From G965276765 sp965276825 (GTDB lineage: Bacteria; Actinomycetota; Acidimicrobiia; Acidimicrobiales; Palsa-688), in the NCBI GenBank assembly GCA_965276825.1, contig OZ255630.1, positions 2,914,001-2,978,000 of the forward strand: 64,000 nucleotides of DNA, read 5' to 3'. The stretch's first letter is position 1. Each line of letters begins with the position of its first letter. A model generated the notes under the pieces. That model worked only from the letters and a program-made list of their open reading frames with translations, had not been told where the DNA came from and did no database searches. The translations under genes and the position numbers were made by a program. Positions 9,501 to 17,116 of the stretch are shown one piece after another.

Positions 9501-10039
9501 CCTTCGGTGCCGCGGTCGCCGGCGCGTGGCGCACCGGCCTGGCGCCGACCGACGAGAGCGGCCTGGCATCGGAGGCCAACGTGGCCCGCCACGTACCCCT
9601 GGCCCGGGTGCTGCTGCGGGCCGGGGCGGGGACCGATCCCGGTGAGGTCGGCCTGGCCGTCGCCGCCGGTCGCGCCCTCAACGTGGTCGTCGACGTGTCG
9701 AGCGCCGAGCCGCTCCGGATCGCCGCAACCGGAGCCGGGGCGGTCACCGTCGAGGGCGACGGCGAGCTGGCGGCACGGGTGGCCGACCTGCCTCCGCCGT
9801 GGTCTCCTGGCGGCGCGGGGGTCGACAAGCTCCGCCTCCTCGGCCCGGCGTCCGACGAGCTGCGCCTGGCCGCCCACGACGCCGGGATGTGGGTGGACGC
9901 CACCCCCTTCGTCGGCGATCCCGCGCTCGAGGCGCTGCGCTGGGTCCGCGAGCAGGCCATCTCCATCACCCTCCACCGCCACGGCAACCTCACCGGTCGC
10001 TACGCCCCGACGGTCCCCGGCGCCGGGCCGCCGTCGTGA
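6575..10039 (+). CDS. putA: Bifunctional proline dehydrogenase / L-glutamate gamma-semialdehyde dehydrogenase
   Basis: A 1,154-residue enzyme oxidising proline to glutamate in two steps. The FAD-dependent PRODH barrel covers about residues 90-420, with HIKVRIVKGANLAMER (about 247), GLASHNLFELGW (about 304) and the substrate-loop block RRFDENTGPDNFLRH (about 370). A variable Pro/Ala/Arg-rich linker follows. The NAD-dependent aldehyde dehydrogenase domain has PWNFPLAIPAGG (about 643), the catalytic Glu in AETSGKNA (about 740) and the catalytic Cys in GQKCSAAS (about 774). About 200 C-terminal residues are a degenerate extra ALDH-like tail. GTG 6575 is the first ordinary start codon; the frame stays open and protein-like upstream to 6446 without one, so the true N-terminus is uncertain. 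It overlaps the next gene by 4 bp. Confidence 0.9.
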   Translation: MARLLGDEAGVAFVLALTDEVLRIRQPERAARHLASIVQGARSSDWLGPLDRLLLGVGAASAQRFPRLVMPLVAGRLRAELAGYVLRAEHRPLGRHLARRRADGIRLNLNLLGEAVLGDGEAGRRLDAVGRLLTRSDVDYVSVKITSVCSQINVLAFDDEVDRIAASLRRLYDLAGADGRRRFVNLDMEEYRDLELTVATFRRVLDEPAYRHLDAGIVLQAYLPDSLARLEELAGWARARRVAGGGHIKVRIVKGANLAMERVEAELAGWVQAPFVTKDEVDASYKRMLDAALRPDNADALRVGLASHNLFELGWGLAVAADRGLSHMVEAEMLEGMAGSTAGPLRDVAGGLLLYAPIVHRADDESAVAYLVRRFDENTGPDNFLRHQFDLAVGTPTWEAERLRFERSVAASHLHAAPTRRRQDRSAGTVAPADPWPPADGTVAPGHEAPAPGGLGPDQDRDADPARRAGADARATFANEADTDLTRPANREWLRGHLAAGLPADLVVPAVVDGVRVTAPATGIGIDPSAPEGPGYRWVQADVALVDRAVGRAVAARAAWRATPAPERGRILHAVADRLAEARGRLIGVMARDAGKTAAEGDPEVSEAIDFARWYGDAACDLESTAARRAIFEPYGTVAVVPPWNFPLAIPAGGVLAALAAGSTVIFKPAPETVATAWVLAEACWAAGVPPEVLHFVPCADDDAGRRLVTHPDVDAVILTGAWATARTFLEWRPDLALHAETSGKNAIVVTATADLDVAVADLVRSAFGHAGQKCSAASLAIVEASVYDDERFLRSLADAVRSLRPGPSWDPAMTMGPLVRPPEGPLVDALTRLGTGERWLVRPAQLGANPHLWSPGVKLGVAPGSPFHLTECFGPVLGLMRADDLDQAIAWQNQPDFGLTAGLHALDPAEIIHWRDRVRAGNLYVNRHITGAIVRRQPFGGWKRSVVGPGAKAGGRHYVASLGRWSGSFPGDGIAFGAAVAGAWRTGLAPTDESGLASEANVARHVPLARVLLRAGAGTDPGEVGLAVAAGRALNVVVDVSSAEPLRIAATGAGAVTVEGDGELAARVADLPPPWSPGGAGVDKLRLLGPASDELRLAAHDAGMWVDATPFVGDPALEALRWVREQAISITLHRHGNLTGRYAPTVPGAGPPS

Positions 10040-12927
10040 CCACTGCCCGCACCGGCGAGCTGGTGGCCGCACTCGAGGCCGAGCTCGGTGCCGGCGCCCA
10101 CGTCGACGCCGGCACCCGTCGCCGAGCGGAGTACTCCTCGGATGCCTCCAACTACCGGGTGGTGCCAGAGGTCGTGGTCATTCCCCGCTCCGTGGACGAG
10201 GTCGAGGCGACCCTGGCCGTGTGCCGGAGCCGCGCCGTCCCCCTGACCGTGCGGGGCGGGGGCACATCCTGCGCCGGCAACGCCGTCGGGCCCGGCGTGG
10301 TCGTCGACCTCAGCCGGCACCTCGGGGCCGTGACCGCGGTCGATCCCGACGCCCGCACCGCGACCGTCGAGCCAGGCGCCATCCTCGACGACCTGCAGGC
10401 CGCAGCCGCCCCCCACGGACTGCGCTTCGGGCCCGACCCTTCGACCCACGCCCGCGCCACGATCGGCGGGATGATCGGCAACAACGCGTGCGGGGCCCAC
10501 GCCATGGCCTGGGGCACCACCGCGGCCAACGTGGTCGCCCTCGACGTGGTCGACGGCACCGGCCGTCGCTTCACCGCGGGCCGCGGCGACCGGGCGCTCG
10601 ACGTCGTTGCCGGCCTGGCTGCGTTCACCCACACGTCGGTCCGCCCCGTCGCCGGCGAGCTCGGCCGCTTCGGGCGGCAGGTGTCCGGCTACTCGCTCCA
10701 GCATCTCCTGCCCGACCACGGCGGCGACCTGGCCAGGGCGCTGGCGGGCACCGAGGGGACCTGCGCGGTGATCCTCGGCGCGACCGTCGGGCTGGTCGAG
10801 ATCCCGGCGGCGACCGCCCTCGCCGTCCTCGGCTACGGCGACATGCCGGCCGCGGCGGACGCGGTCGGCGCGGTGACGCCCTCGGGGCCGCTCGCCCTGG
10901 AGGGGATCGACGCCCGGATGCTCGACGTGATCCGCCGCCACCGCTCCGAGTCGGCCGTCCCCGACCTGCCCCGCGGGGCGGCGTGGCTGTTCGCCGAGGT
11001 CGGCGGCGACACCCCGGCCGCGGCCGTCGCCGCCGCGGAGGCGCTCGCCGCCGGCGCCGGGGCGCTCGAGGTGATGGTGGTGCCCGCCGGTCCTGTGGCG
11101 TCGAGGCTGTGGCGGATCCGGGAGGACGGCGCCGGCCTCGGTGGCCGCACCCCCGCCGGGGCGCCCGCCTGGCCGGCGTGGGAGGACGCCGCCGTGCCGC
11201 CCGCCGTCCTCGGCTCCTACCTGCGCGACTTCGAGCGTCTCCTGGCCGACCACCACCTCGACGGCCTGCTCTACGGCCACTTCGGCGACGGCTGCGTGCA
11301 CGTGCGCATCGACCTGCCCCTCGCCGACCACGCCGAGCGGCTCCGGCCGTTCCTGACCGACGCCGCCGCGCTGGTGGCGTCCTACGGCGGCTCGCTTTCG
11401 GGCGAGCACGGCGACGGTCGGGCCAGGGGCGAGCTCCTCCCGGCCATGTACTCGCCCGCCGCGCTCGACGCCTTCGCCGGCTTCAAGGCCCTCCTCGACC
11501 CCGACGGGATCCTCAACCCCGGGGTGATCGTCGATCCGGCACCGGTGGACGCCGACCTGCGCCGGCCCGCCGCGCCGCCGCTGCGCACCGTCGGCGGCTT
11601 CGCCCTCCACGCCGACGGCGGCGACCTGAGCGCGGCCGTGCACCGCTGCGTCGGCCTCGGCAAGTGCCGGGCGGACAGCGGCGCCTTCATGTGCCCCTCG
11701 TACCTGGCCACGCGCGACGAGAAGGACTCGACCCGGGGCCGCGCCCGGGTCCTCCAGGAGCTGGCCAACGGCTCGCTGATCGCCGGGGCCGACTCCCCCG
11801 AGGTGGCCGAGTCGCTCGACCTGTGCCTGTCGTGCAAGGCCTGCGCCAGGGACTGCCCGGCGTCGGTCGACATGGCCACCTACAAGTCGGAGATCCTGCT
11901 GCGCGCCTACCGCCGCCGCCTGCGCCCGGCGAGCCACTACGCCCTCGGGTGGTTGCCCCGCTGGACCGCCGTCGCCGGGCGCGCCCCCCGGCTGGTCAAC
12001 GCGGCGTTCGGCTTCGCTCCCCTGGCCACGCTGGCCAGGCGGGCCGCGGGGATCGACCAGCGCCGCCCGATCCCGGCGTTCGCACCCCGCTCGCCGCGAG
12101 CACCGCGGGCAACCGGAGCGCCGAGATCACCGCGAGCGCGGCGAGCACCGCAAGCGCAGGGAGCACCGCGGGCGAGGGACCATGCCGGCCGGGATGGCGC
12201 GACGCGCCCTTCGGTGGTCATCTGGGTGGACAGCTTCACCCGGGCGTTCTCCCCGGGGGTGGCCGACGCGGCCGTCGAGGTGCTCGGCCTGGCCGGGCTC
12301 CACGCCGTGGTCCCCGAGGCGTCGGCCTGCTGCGGGCTCACGTGGATCACCACCGGCCAGCTCGACGGGGCCAGACGGCGCCTACGCCGGACCCTCGACG
12401 TGCTCGGCCCGTGGGCCGCGGCCGGCGCGACGGTCGTCGGGCTCGAGCCCTCCTGCACGGCCACCCTCCGCTCGGACCTGGTGGAGCTGCTGCCCGACGA
12501 CCCCCGCTCGGCCGCGGTCGCCGGCGCCGTCCGGACCCTGGCCGAGGTGCTCACCGCGCCCGGGCGCGACCGCTCGTGGCTGGGCGGTCGCCTGGCCGGC
12601 GTGCAGGTGGTCGCCCAGCCGCACTGCCACCACCATGCGGTGATGGGCTACGACGCGGACCTGGCCGTGCTCGACGCCGCCGGCGCCGAGGTGCGCACCC
12701 TGGCGGGGTGCTGTGGCCTGGCCGGCAACTTCGGGATGGAGCGGGGCCACTACGACGTGTCGGTCGCCGTCGCCCGCCACGCCCTCCTCCCGGCCCTGCG
12801 CGGCGCCGCGCCCGGCACGGTGCTGCTCGCCGACGGGTTCTCGTGCCGGACCCAGGCCGACCAGCTGGCCGGGTGGCCGGCACGCCACCTGGCCGAGCTG
12901 CTGGCCGACCCGCCGCCGGCCCCCTAA
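10036..12927 (+). CDS. Fused FAD-linked dehydrogenase / Fe-S (GlcD-GlcF-like) oxidoreductase
   Basis: A 963-residue protein starting at GTG 10036, overlapping the putA stop (GTGA). The N-terminal half is an FAD-binding type 4 (VAO/PCMH) domain with VRGGGTSCAGNAVGPG (about 73) and GGMIGNNACGAHAM (about 145), then the FAD-oxidase C-terminal domain (YGHFGDGCVHVRI, GEHGDGRARGEL). The C-terminal half has two 4Fe-4S clusters (GLGKCR...MCPS near 540-555 and CLSCKACARDCPA near 596-608) and two cysteine-rich CCG repeats (CCGLTW, GCCGLAGNF). The layout matches glycolate oxidase GlcD+GlcF or D-2-hydroxyglutarate dehydrogenase fusions. An Arg/Ala/Pro-rich low-complexity insert lies near residues 680-720. 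Translational coupling to putA suggests a role with amino-acid-derived hydroxy acids, which is inference. Confidence 0.88.
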   Translation: MTTARTGELVAALEAELGAGAHVDAGTRRRAEYSSDASNYRVVPEVVVIPRSVDEVEATLAVCRSRAVPLTVRGGGTSCAGNAVGPGVVVDLSRHLGAVTAVDPDARTATVEPGAILDDLQAAAAPHGLRFGPDPSTHARATIGGMIGNNACGAHAMAWGTTAANVVALDVVDGTGRRFTAGRGDRALDVVAGLAAFTHTSVRPVAGELGRFGRQVSGYSLQHLLPDHGGDLARALAGTEGTCAVILGATVGLVEIPAATALAVLGYGDMPAAADAVGAVTPSGPLALEGIDARMLDVIRRHRSESAVPDLPRGAAWLFAEVGGDTPAAAVAAAEALAAGAGALEVMVVPAGPVASRLWRIREDGAGLGGRTPAGAPAWPAWEDAAVPPAVLGSYLRDFERLLADHHLDGLLYGHFGDGCVHVRIDLPLADHAERLRPFLTDAAALVASYGGSLSGEHGDGRARGELLPAMYSPAALDAFAGFKALLDPDGILNPGVIVDPAPVDADLRRPAAPPLRTVGGFALHADGGDLSAAVHRCVGLGKCRADSGAFMCPSYLATRDEKDSTRGRARVLQELANGSLIAGADSPEVAESLDLCLSCKACARDCPASVDMATYKSEILLRAYRRRLRPASHYALGWLPRWTAVAGRAPRLVNAAFGFAPLATLARRAAGIDQRRPIPAFAPRSPRAPRATGAPRSPRARRAPQAQGAPRARDHAGRDGATRPSVVIWVDSFTRAFSPGVADAAVEVLGLAGLHAVVPEASACCGLTWITTGQLDGARRRLRRTLDVLGPWAAAGATVVGLEPSCTATLRSDLVELLPDDPRSAAVAGAVRTLAEVLTAPGRDRSWLGGRLAGVQVVAQPHCHHHAVMGYDADLAVLDAAGAEVRTLAGCCGLAGNFGMERGHYDVSVAVARHALLPALRGAAPGTVLLADGFSCRTQADQLAGWPARHLAELLADPPPAP

Positions 12928-12932
12928 CTTGA

Positions 12933-13488
12933 CTAACGAGCGCCGGACGAGGCTTCGACCACGAAGACCGGGATCTGCTCGAGCAAGCGGTAGCCGTGAC
13001 CGGCTTCGCCAAACAATGATCCCTGACGTCGGCGTAGTCGGGGTAGGCGGCGACGGCCCGCTCCCACCACTGCGCCTTCTCGTCGCCCGGTCGGTCTTAG
13101 CCTGGTAGTCGGCGTAGTCGGGGTAGGCGGCGACGGCCCGCTCCCACCACTGCGCCTTCTCGTCGCCCGTGACCTCCCGTGCGACCATGTCCCGCTTGAC
13201 CGGGCCGTCCTGCAGCTCGAGGTGCGGGTCGGCCACGATGTTGTGGTACCAGACCGGGTGGGTCGGCGCGCCGCCCCGGGAGGCCACGGCGGCGTAGGTG
13301 CCCTCGTGCTCGACGCGCATCAGGGGGGTCTTGCGCAGCTTGCCGGACTTGGCCCCGCGGGTGGTGAGCACCACGACGGGCAGGTCGCGCATCGTGGTGC
13401 CCTGGGTGCCGCCGGACGACTCGTAGAGCTCGACCTGGTCGCGGACCCACTGCTCGGGGCTCGGCTCGTATTCACCGTGGAGGGGCAT
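12933..13488 (-). pseudogene. Deazaflavin (F420)-dependent nitroreductase (Ddn family), C-terminus scrambled by duplication
   Basis: From ATG 13488 the first 127 or so residues are a normal Ddn-type protein: GTTMRDLPVVVLTTRGAKSG, TPLMRVEHEG, then HPVWYHNIVADP and a stretch ending YPDYADYQAKTDR. At that point a 62-bp segment (13108-13169) is repeated at 13028-13089, offset by 80 bp, which shifts the frame. The expected C-terminus (QIPVFVVEAS then a stop at 12933-12935) is still present in another frame. As it stands, translation would read about 700 bases further, antisense to the upstream gene. Family members reduce quinones or nitro compounds with F420H2. An assembly error is the alternative to real decay. 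Confidence 0.7.
13028..13169. repeat. 62-bp direct repeat with 80-bp offset inside the ddn-type gene
   Basis: Positions 13028-13089 and 13108-13169 are identical by reading, starting GTCGGCGTAGTCGGGG and ending TCGTCGCCCG, separated by 18 bp (GTCGGTCTTAGCCTGGTA). The offset is not a multiple of three, so it frameshifts the host gene. Confidence 0.85.
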
Positions 13489-13634
13489 GGTCCCAGTCAA
13501 CCCGATCGGGGGCCCTCGTGACCGGCCCCGTTGACCGGTCCTGCGCCGGCGACCCCGGAGATCCGCGGTGCTGTGTACGCTCGGCGGCGGGACGCCCGAC
13601 GCGCTCCCGGACGACCAGGGGAGGACCTTTCGCG

Positions 13635-14753
13635 ATGAGGACACGTGGAGCAGTGGTGATGAGCGCGCCCGGCACCTACGAGGTCGTGGACCTGGAGATG
13701 GACGAGCCCCGCCAGGGCGAGCTCCTGGTCGACCTGGCCGCGTCGGGCCTGTGCCACTCCGACGACCACATCGCCACGGGCGACATCCCCGTGGCGACCT
13801 ATCCGTTCTGCGGCGGTCACGAGGGCGCCGGCGTGGTCGCCAAGGTCGGGGACAACACGCCGGGCTGGGCGGTCGGCGACCACGTGATCTTCTCCTTCCT
13901 TCCCGGCTGCGGGAAGTGCCGCTGGTGCGCATCGGGCATGCAGAACCTCTGCGACCTCGGCGCCGGCCTGCTCACCGGGGCCCGCTTCGACGATCCGACC
14001 AGCTACCGGGCCCACCTGACCGACGGGACCGACGTCGGGCAGATGTGCGGGATCGGCACCTTTGCGGAGAGCTCCACGGTCGGGATCGACTCGGCGGTCA
14101 AGATCGACAAGGACCTCCCGCTCGACAAGGTGTGCCTGCTCGGCTGCGGTGTCGGCACCGGGTGGGGTTCGGCGGTCAACTCCGCGGCGGTGCGCCCCGG
14201 TGACACGGTGATCATCATGGGCATCGGCGGCATCGGCATCAACGCGGTGCAGGGAGCGGCCCACGCCGGGGCCACCAACGTGATCGCGGTGGACCCGGTT
14301 CCGTTCAAGCTGGAGAAGGCCAGGGAGCTCGGCGCCACCCACACCTACTCCGACATCGCCGAGGCCGACGAGTTTGCCAAGAGCGTGACCAACGGCCAGG
14401 GGGCCGACTCGGTGATCGTGACCATCGGCGTGGTCCACGGCGAGCACGTCGCCCAGGCCTTCGCCGCCACCCGCAAGGCCGGGACGGTCGTGGTGACCGG
14501 GCTCGGCGACATCACCGAGGTGGGCATCCCGGTGTCCATCGGTGAGCTGACCCTGTTCCAGAAGCGGATCCAGGGCTCGCTGTTCGGGGCGTCGAGCCCG
14601 AGCTCCGACATCCTCCGCCAGGCCCAGATGTACCGCGACGGCAAGCTCAAGCTCGACGAGCTGGTCACCACCGAGTACAAGCTCGACGAGGTGGCCAAGG
14701 GCTACGAGGACATGCACGCGGGCAAGAACATCCGCGGCCTGATCCGCTACTGA
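13635..14753 (+). CDS. NDMA-dependent (class III-like) zinc alcohol dehydrogenase
   Basis: A 372-residue medium-chain zinc dehydrogenase. The catalytic zinc ligands are in SGLCHSDDH (about residues 35-43) and GGHEGAG (about 62-68). The structural zinc site is the four-Cys lobe GCGKCRWCASGMQNLC (about 95-110). The nucleotide fold is MGIGGIGINAVQGA (about 195). The sequence closely follows the actinobacterial group that keeps NAD(H) tightly bound and turns over with N,N-dimethyl-4-nitrosoaniline in vitro, often paired with mycofactocin. No mycofactocin genes lie in this window. ATG 13635 follows a GGGGAGG site. Confidence 0.9.
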   Translation: MRTRGAVVMSAPGTYEVVDLEMDEPRQGELLVDLAASGLCHSDDHIATGDIPVATYPFCGGHEGAGVVAKVGDNTPGWAVGDHVIFSFLPGCGKCRWCASGMQNLCDLGAGLLTGARFDDPTSYRAHLTDGTDVGQMCGIGTFAESSTVGIDSAVKIDKDLPLDKVCLLGCGVGTGWGSAVNSAAVRPGDTVIIMGIGGIGINAVQGAAHAGATNVIAVDPVPFKLEKARELGATHTYSDIAEADEFAKSVTNGQGADSVIVTIGVVHGEHVAQAFAATRKAGTVVVTGLGDITEVGIPVSIGELTLFQKRIQGSLFGASSPSSDILRQAQMYRDGKLKLDELVTTEYKLDEVAKGYEDMHAGKNIRGLIRY

Positions 14754-14821
14754 CCACGTCGGTCGGCACCCCGCCGCCGCCTGGGTCTCCTCCGTCGCCG
14801 GGAAGGCTGCCGGTCGCGGCG

Positions 14822-15769
14822 ATGGTCAGCGCGGCGCGCCGGGAGGTCGTCGGGCGTGACGGCGACCTGGAGGTGGTGGCCGCGGCGCTCGGTGCGGGGC
14901 GCAGCGTCCTGCTCGAGGGGCCGCCGGGGACGGGAAAGACCACGCTGCTGCGCAGCCTCACCGGTGCTGCGGGCATCCCCCTCGTCGTGGTGGAGGGCAA
15001 CGCCGAGTTGACCCCCGGCCGTCTCATCGGCCATCACGACCCGTCGAGGATCCTCGCCGACGGCTACCGGCGCGACAACTTCGTGCCCGGCCCGCTGGTC
15101 GATGCAATGACCGAAGGCGGCGTGCTCTACGTCGAGGAGCTCAACCGGGTGCCCGAGGAGTCGCTCAACGTGCTGCTCGGTGCGCTCTCCGAGCGTCGCC
15201 TGCACGTCCCGCGCTTCGGCGAGGTCGGAGCCCACCCGAGCTTCCGGCTGGTGGCCGCCATGAACCCCTTCGACGCCATCGGCACGGGGCGGATCACGCC
15301 GGCCCTCTACGACCGGACCTGCCGGGTGGCGGTCGGCTACCAGACCGAGGACGAGGAGACCGCGGTGGTCGTCGCCAGGAGCCCAGGCCCCGCCCCCCTG
15401 GTGACCGCGGCGGTCGCCGCGACCCGGGCGACCCGGGGCCACCCCGACGTGCGGATCGGCTCGTCGGTTCGCGGGGCGATCGACCTGGTGGCCGTGGCCG
15501 TCGAGCTCGGGACGCTCCGCCACGGCGCGGGGTGGGCGGCGCGCGGCACGGCGTGGCGCAGCGTCGGGCTCGACGCCGCCCTGGCGTCGCTCTCGGGTCG
15601 GATCACCCGCAGGGAGGGTTCCACCCGCAGCGCGGAGGAGATCGTCACCGCCATCTGGGAGGCCGCGACCGCGACGGTCGAGGAGGAGCCCGACGCGGGA
15701 AAAGCGCCGGGTCCGATCCCCCTGCGGGCTCGGACCACCCGCCAGGCGGAGCACCACCCCCGGCCGTGA
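14822..15769 (+). CDS. MoxR-type AAA+ ATPase
   Basis: A 315-residue AAA+ ATPase. Walker A is GPPGTGKTTLL (about residues 36-46), Walker B is GGVLYVEELNRVPE (about 99-112) and sensor 1 is VAAMNPF. This is the MoxR/CbbQ layout, a chaperone that works with a VWA-domain partner to insert metals or mature enzyme complexes. The partner follows directly with a GTGA overlap. The start ATG 14822 lacks a strong ribosome site; no better in-frame start exists between it and the upstream gene. The C-terminal 30 residues are Pro/Arg-rich. The target complex is unknown; the adjacent alcohol dehydrogenase is a candidate by position only. Confidence 0.88.
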   Translation: MVSAARREVVGRDGDLEVVAAALGAGRSVLLEGPPGTGKTTLLRSLTGAAGIPLVVVEGNAELTPGRLIGHHDPSRILADGYRRDNFVPGPLVDAMTEGGVLYVEELNRVPEESLNVLLGALSERRLHVPRFGEVGAHPSFRLVAAMNPFDAIGTGRITPALYDRTCRVAVGYQTEDEETAVVVARSPGPAPLVTAAVAATRATRGHPDVRIGSSVRGAIDLVAVAVELGTLRHGAGWAARGTAWRSVGLDAALASLSGRITRREGSTRSAEEIVTAIWEAATATVEEEPDAGKAPGPIPLRARTTRQAEHHPRP

Positions 15770-16707
15770 CCGACCCGGGCGAGGTCGACGCCGCCCTGCG
15801 GGAGCAGGCGGCGCGCACGACGAGCCGTCGCGAGCTCCAGGCCCGCCACGACCGGCTCGACGAAGTGTCCCCCGACGTCGGCCAGCTCGACGATGACGCC
15901 CTGGCCGCGGCCATCGAGGACGACACCGACTCCGCCGTCGAGTTGCTGGTCGACCTGGCGCGGGCCACCGACCGCGACCTGCGGGCCAGGGCCAGGGCGG
16001 TCGCCGCCCGGATCCTCGTGCCCGCCGCCCGTCGCGGAGACGCCTCCCGGTCGGGGGCGGTGCGCCTGGCCACGTCCGAGCGGCAGGGTCCCGATCTCGA
16101 CCTCGACACGACGGTCGAGCGGGTCGCCGCCCGGGGCGGCGACCCGCTCGCGGTGGATCTGCGCTGGCGGCGGTGGCAGCGTCCGGGTCGGGCCTACGTG
16201 CTGGTCGTCGACGCGTCCGGGTCGGTGACCGGCCGCCCGCTCGCCACCGCCGTGGCGACCGCCGCCGCGCTGGCCGCCAGGGTCGGCCCCGACGACGAGC
16301 TCGCGGTGGTGGCCTTCTGGTCCAAGGCGCTGGTCCTGCGGCCCATCGACAGCGCGGCCAGGCCCGACGCCGTGCTCGACGCCCTGTTCGACCTGCGCGG
16401 GGGCGACACCACCGACGTGGCCGGCGGCCTGCGCGCCGCGCTCGCCCAGGCCACCCGGGCCAGGGCTTCGCGTCGCGAGGTGATCGTGCTCACCGACGGG
16501 TTGGCCACCGCCGGCGCCGACCCGACCGGGATCGCCGCGGCCGCCGCCGCCGCCGGGACGGCGATCCACGTCCTCGGGCTCTCGGACGCGACCGAAGCCG
16601 ACGACGCCTGCCGGACCCTCGCCGCCGCCGGCGGCGGCCGCCACGCCCCGCTGCTGCGGACCCGTGACGCGCCCGGCGCGCTGGCCGAGGTCCTGGCCGG
16701 GACCTGA
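15766..16707 (+). CDS. VWA-domain protein partner of MoxR
   Basis: A 313-residue protein with GTG start inside the moxR stop codon (4-bp overlap), implying translational coupling. The C-terminal half is a von Willebrand A fold with MIDAS motif VLVVDASGSVTG (about 147-158), the conserved Thr in GGDTTDVAGGL and Asp in VLTDGLAT. The N-terminal half is an Ala/Arg/Asp-rich helical region (REQAARTTSRRELQARHDRL) common in VWA partners of MoxR ATPases. No signal peptide or membrane segment is present, so it is cytoplasmic. Confidence 0.85.
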   Translation: MTDPGEVDAALREQAARTTSRRELQARHDRLDEVSPDVGQLDDDALAAAIEDDTDSAVELLVDLARATDRDLRARARAVAARILVPAARRGDASRSGAVRLATSERQGPDLDLDTTVERVAARGGDPLAVDLRWRRWQRPGRAYVLVVDASGSVTGRPLATAVATAAALAARVGPDDELAVVAFWSKALVLRPIDSAARPDAVLDALFDLRGGDTTDVAGGLRAALAQATRARASRREVIVLTDGLATAGADPTGIAAAAAAAGTAIHVLGLSDATEADDACRTLAAAGGGRHAPLLRTRDAPGALAEVLAGT

Positions 16708-16738
16708 GCGCCGGCCGGGACCTGAGCGCCGCCCGGGC

Positions 16739-17055
16739 TCACGGTGTCGCCCCGGTGCCGCCGTCGGCCGGCCCTGGCACCACCGGGCCGACACGCAGCA
16801 TGGAGCTGTCGACGTTGGGGTTGGCGCACCCCCGGCCGGGGGATGCCACGAACAGGGCGGCCGTCTGCCCCGGCGGGTAGACGCGAAGCCCGGCGGTGGG
16901 GGTCGGGCGGCAGACGGACGCCTGGTAGACGGACACGTCGATCTCCTGCACGGTGGCCTGGGCCGCGTGGCCGGGCGCCAGCGTGACCGTCGGCTCGTAG
17001 CCGTTGGTGAACCCACCGGAGTAGCGGGTCGCGGGCGCGCCGATTTGCCGGGCGG
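16739..17055 (-). pseudogene. Remnant of a DUF4232 domain protein (C-terminal part)
   Basis: The frame encodes TRYSGGFTNGYEPTVTLAPG and then a stretch with QEIDVSVYQASVCRPTP, LRVYPPGQTAALFVASPG, GCANPN and LRVGPV. This matches the C-terminal half of DUF4232 domains, which occur in secreted or lipoprotein actinobacterial proteins. A stop (17056-17058) precedes it and no start or signal peptide is left, so the N-terminal half is missing. A short product from GTG 16951 is conceivable but would not hold a full domain. Confidence 0.6.
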
Positions 17056-17116
17056 CTCACCAGCGGGCCGCCCCACCCTGGCAGGATCGGTGCACCACGA
17101 CCAGGGGAGACGGGAC

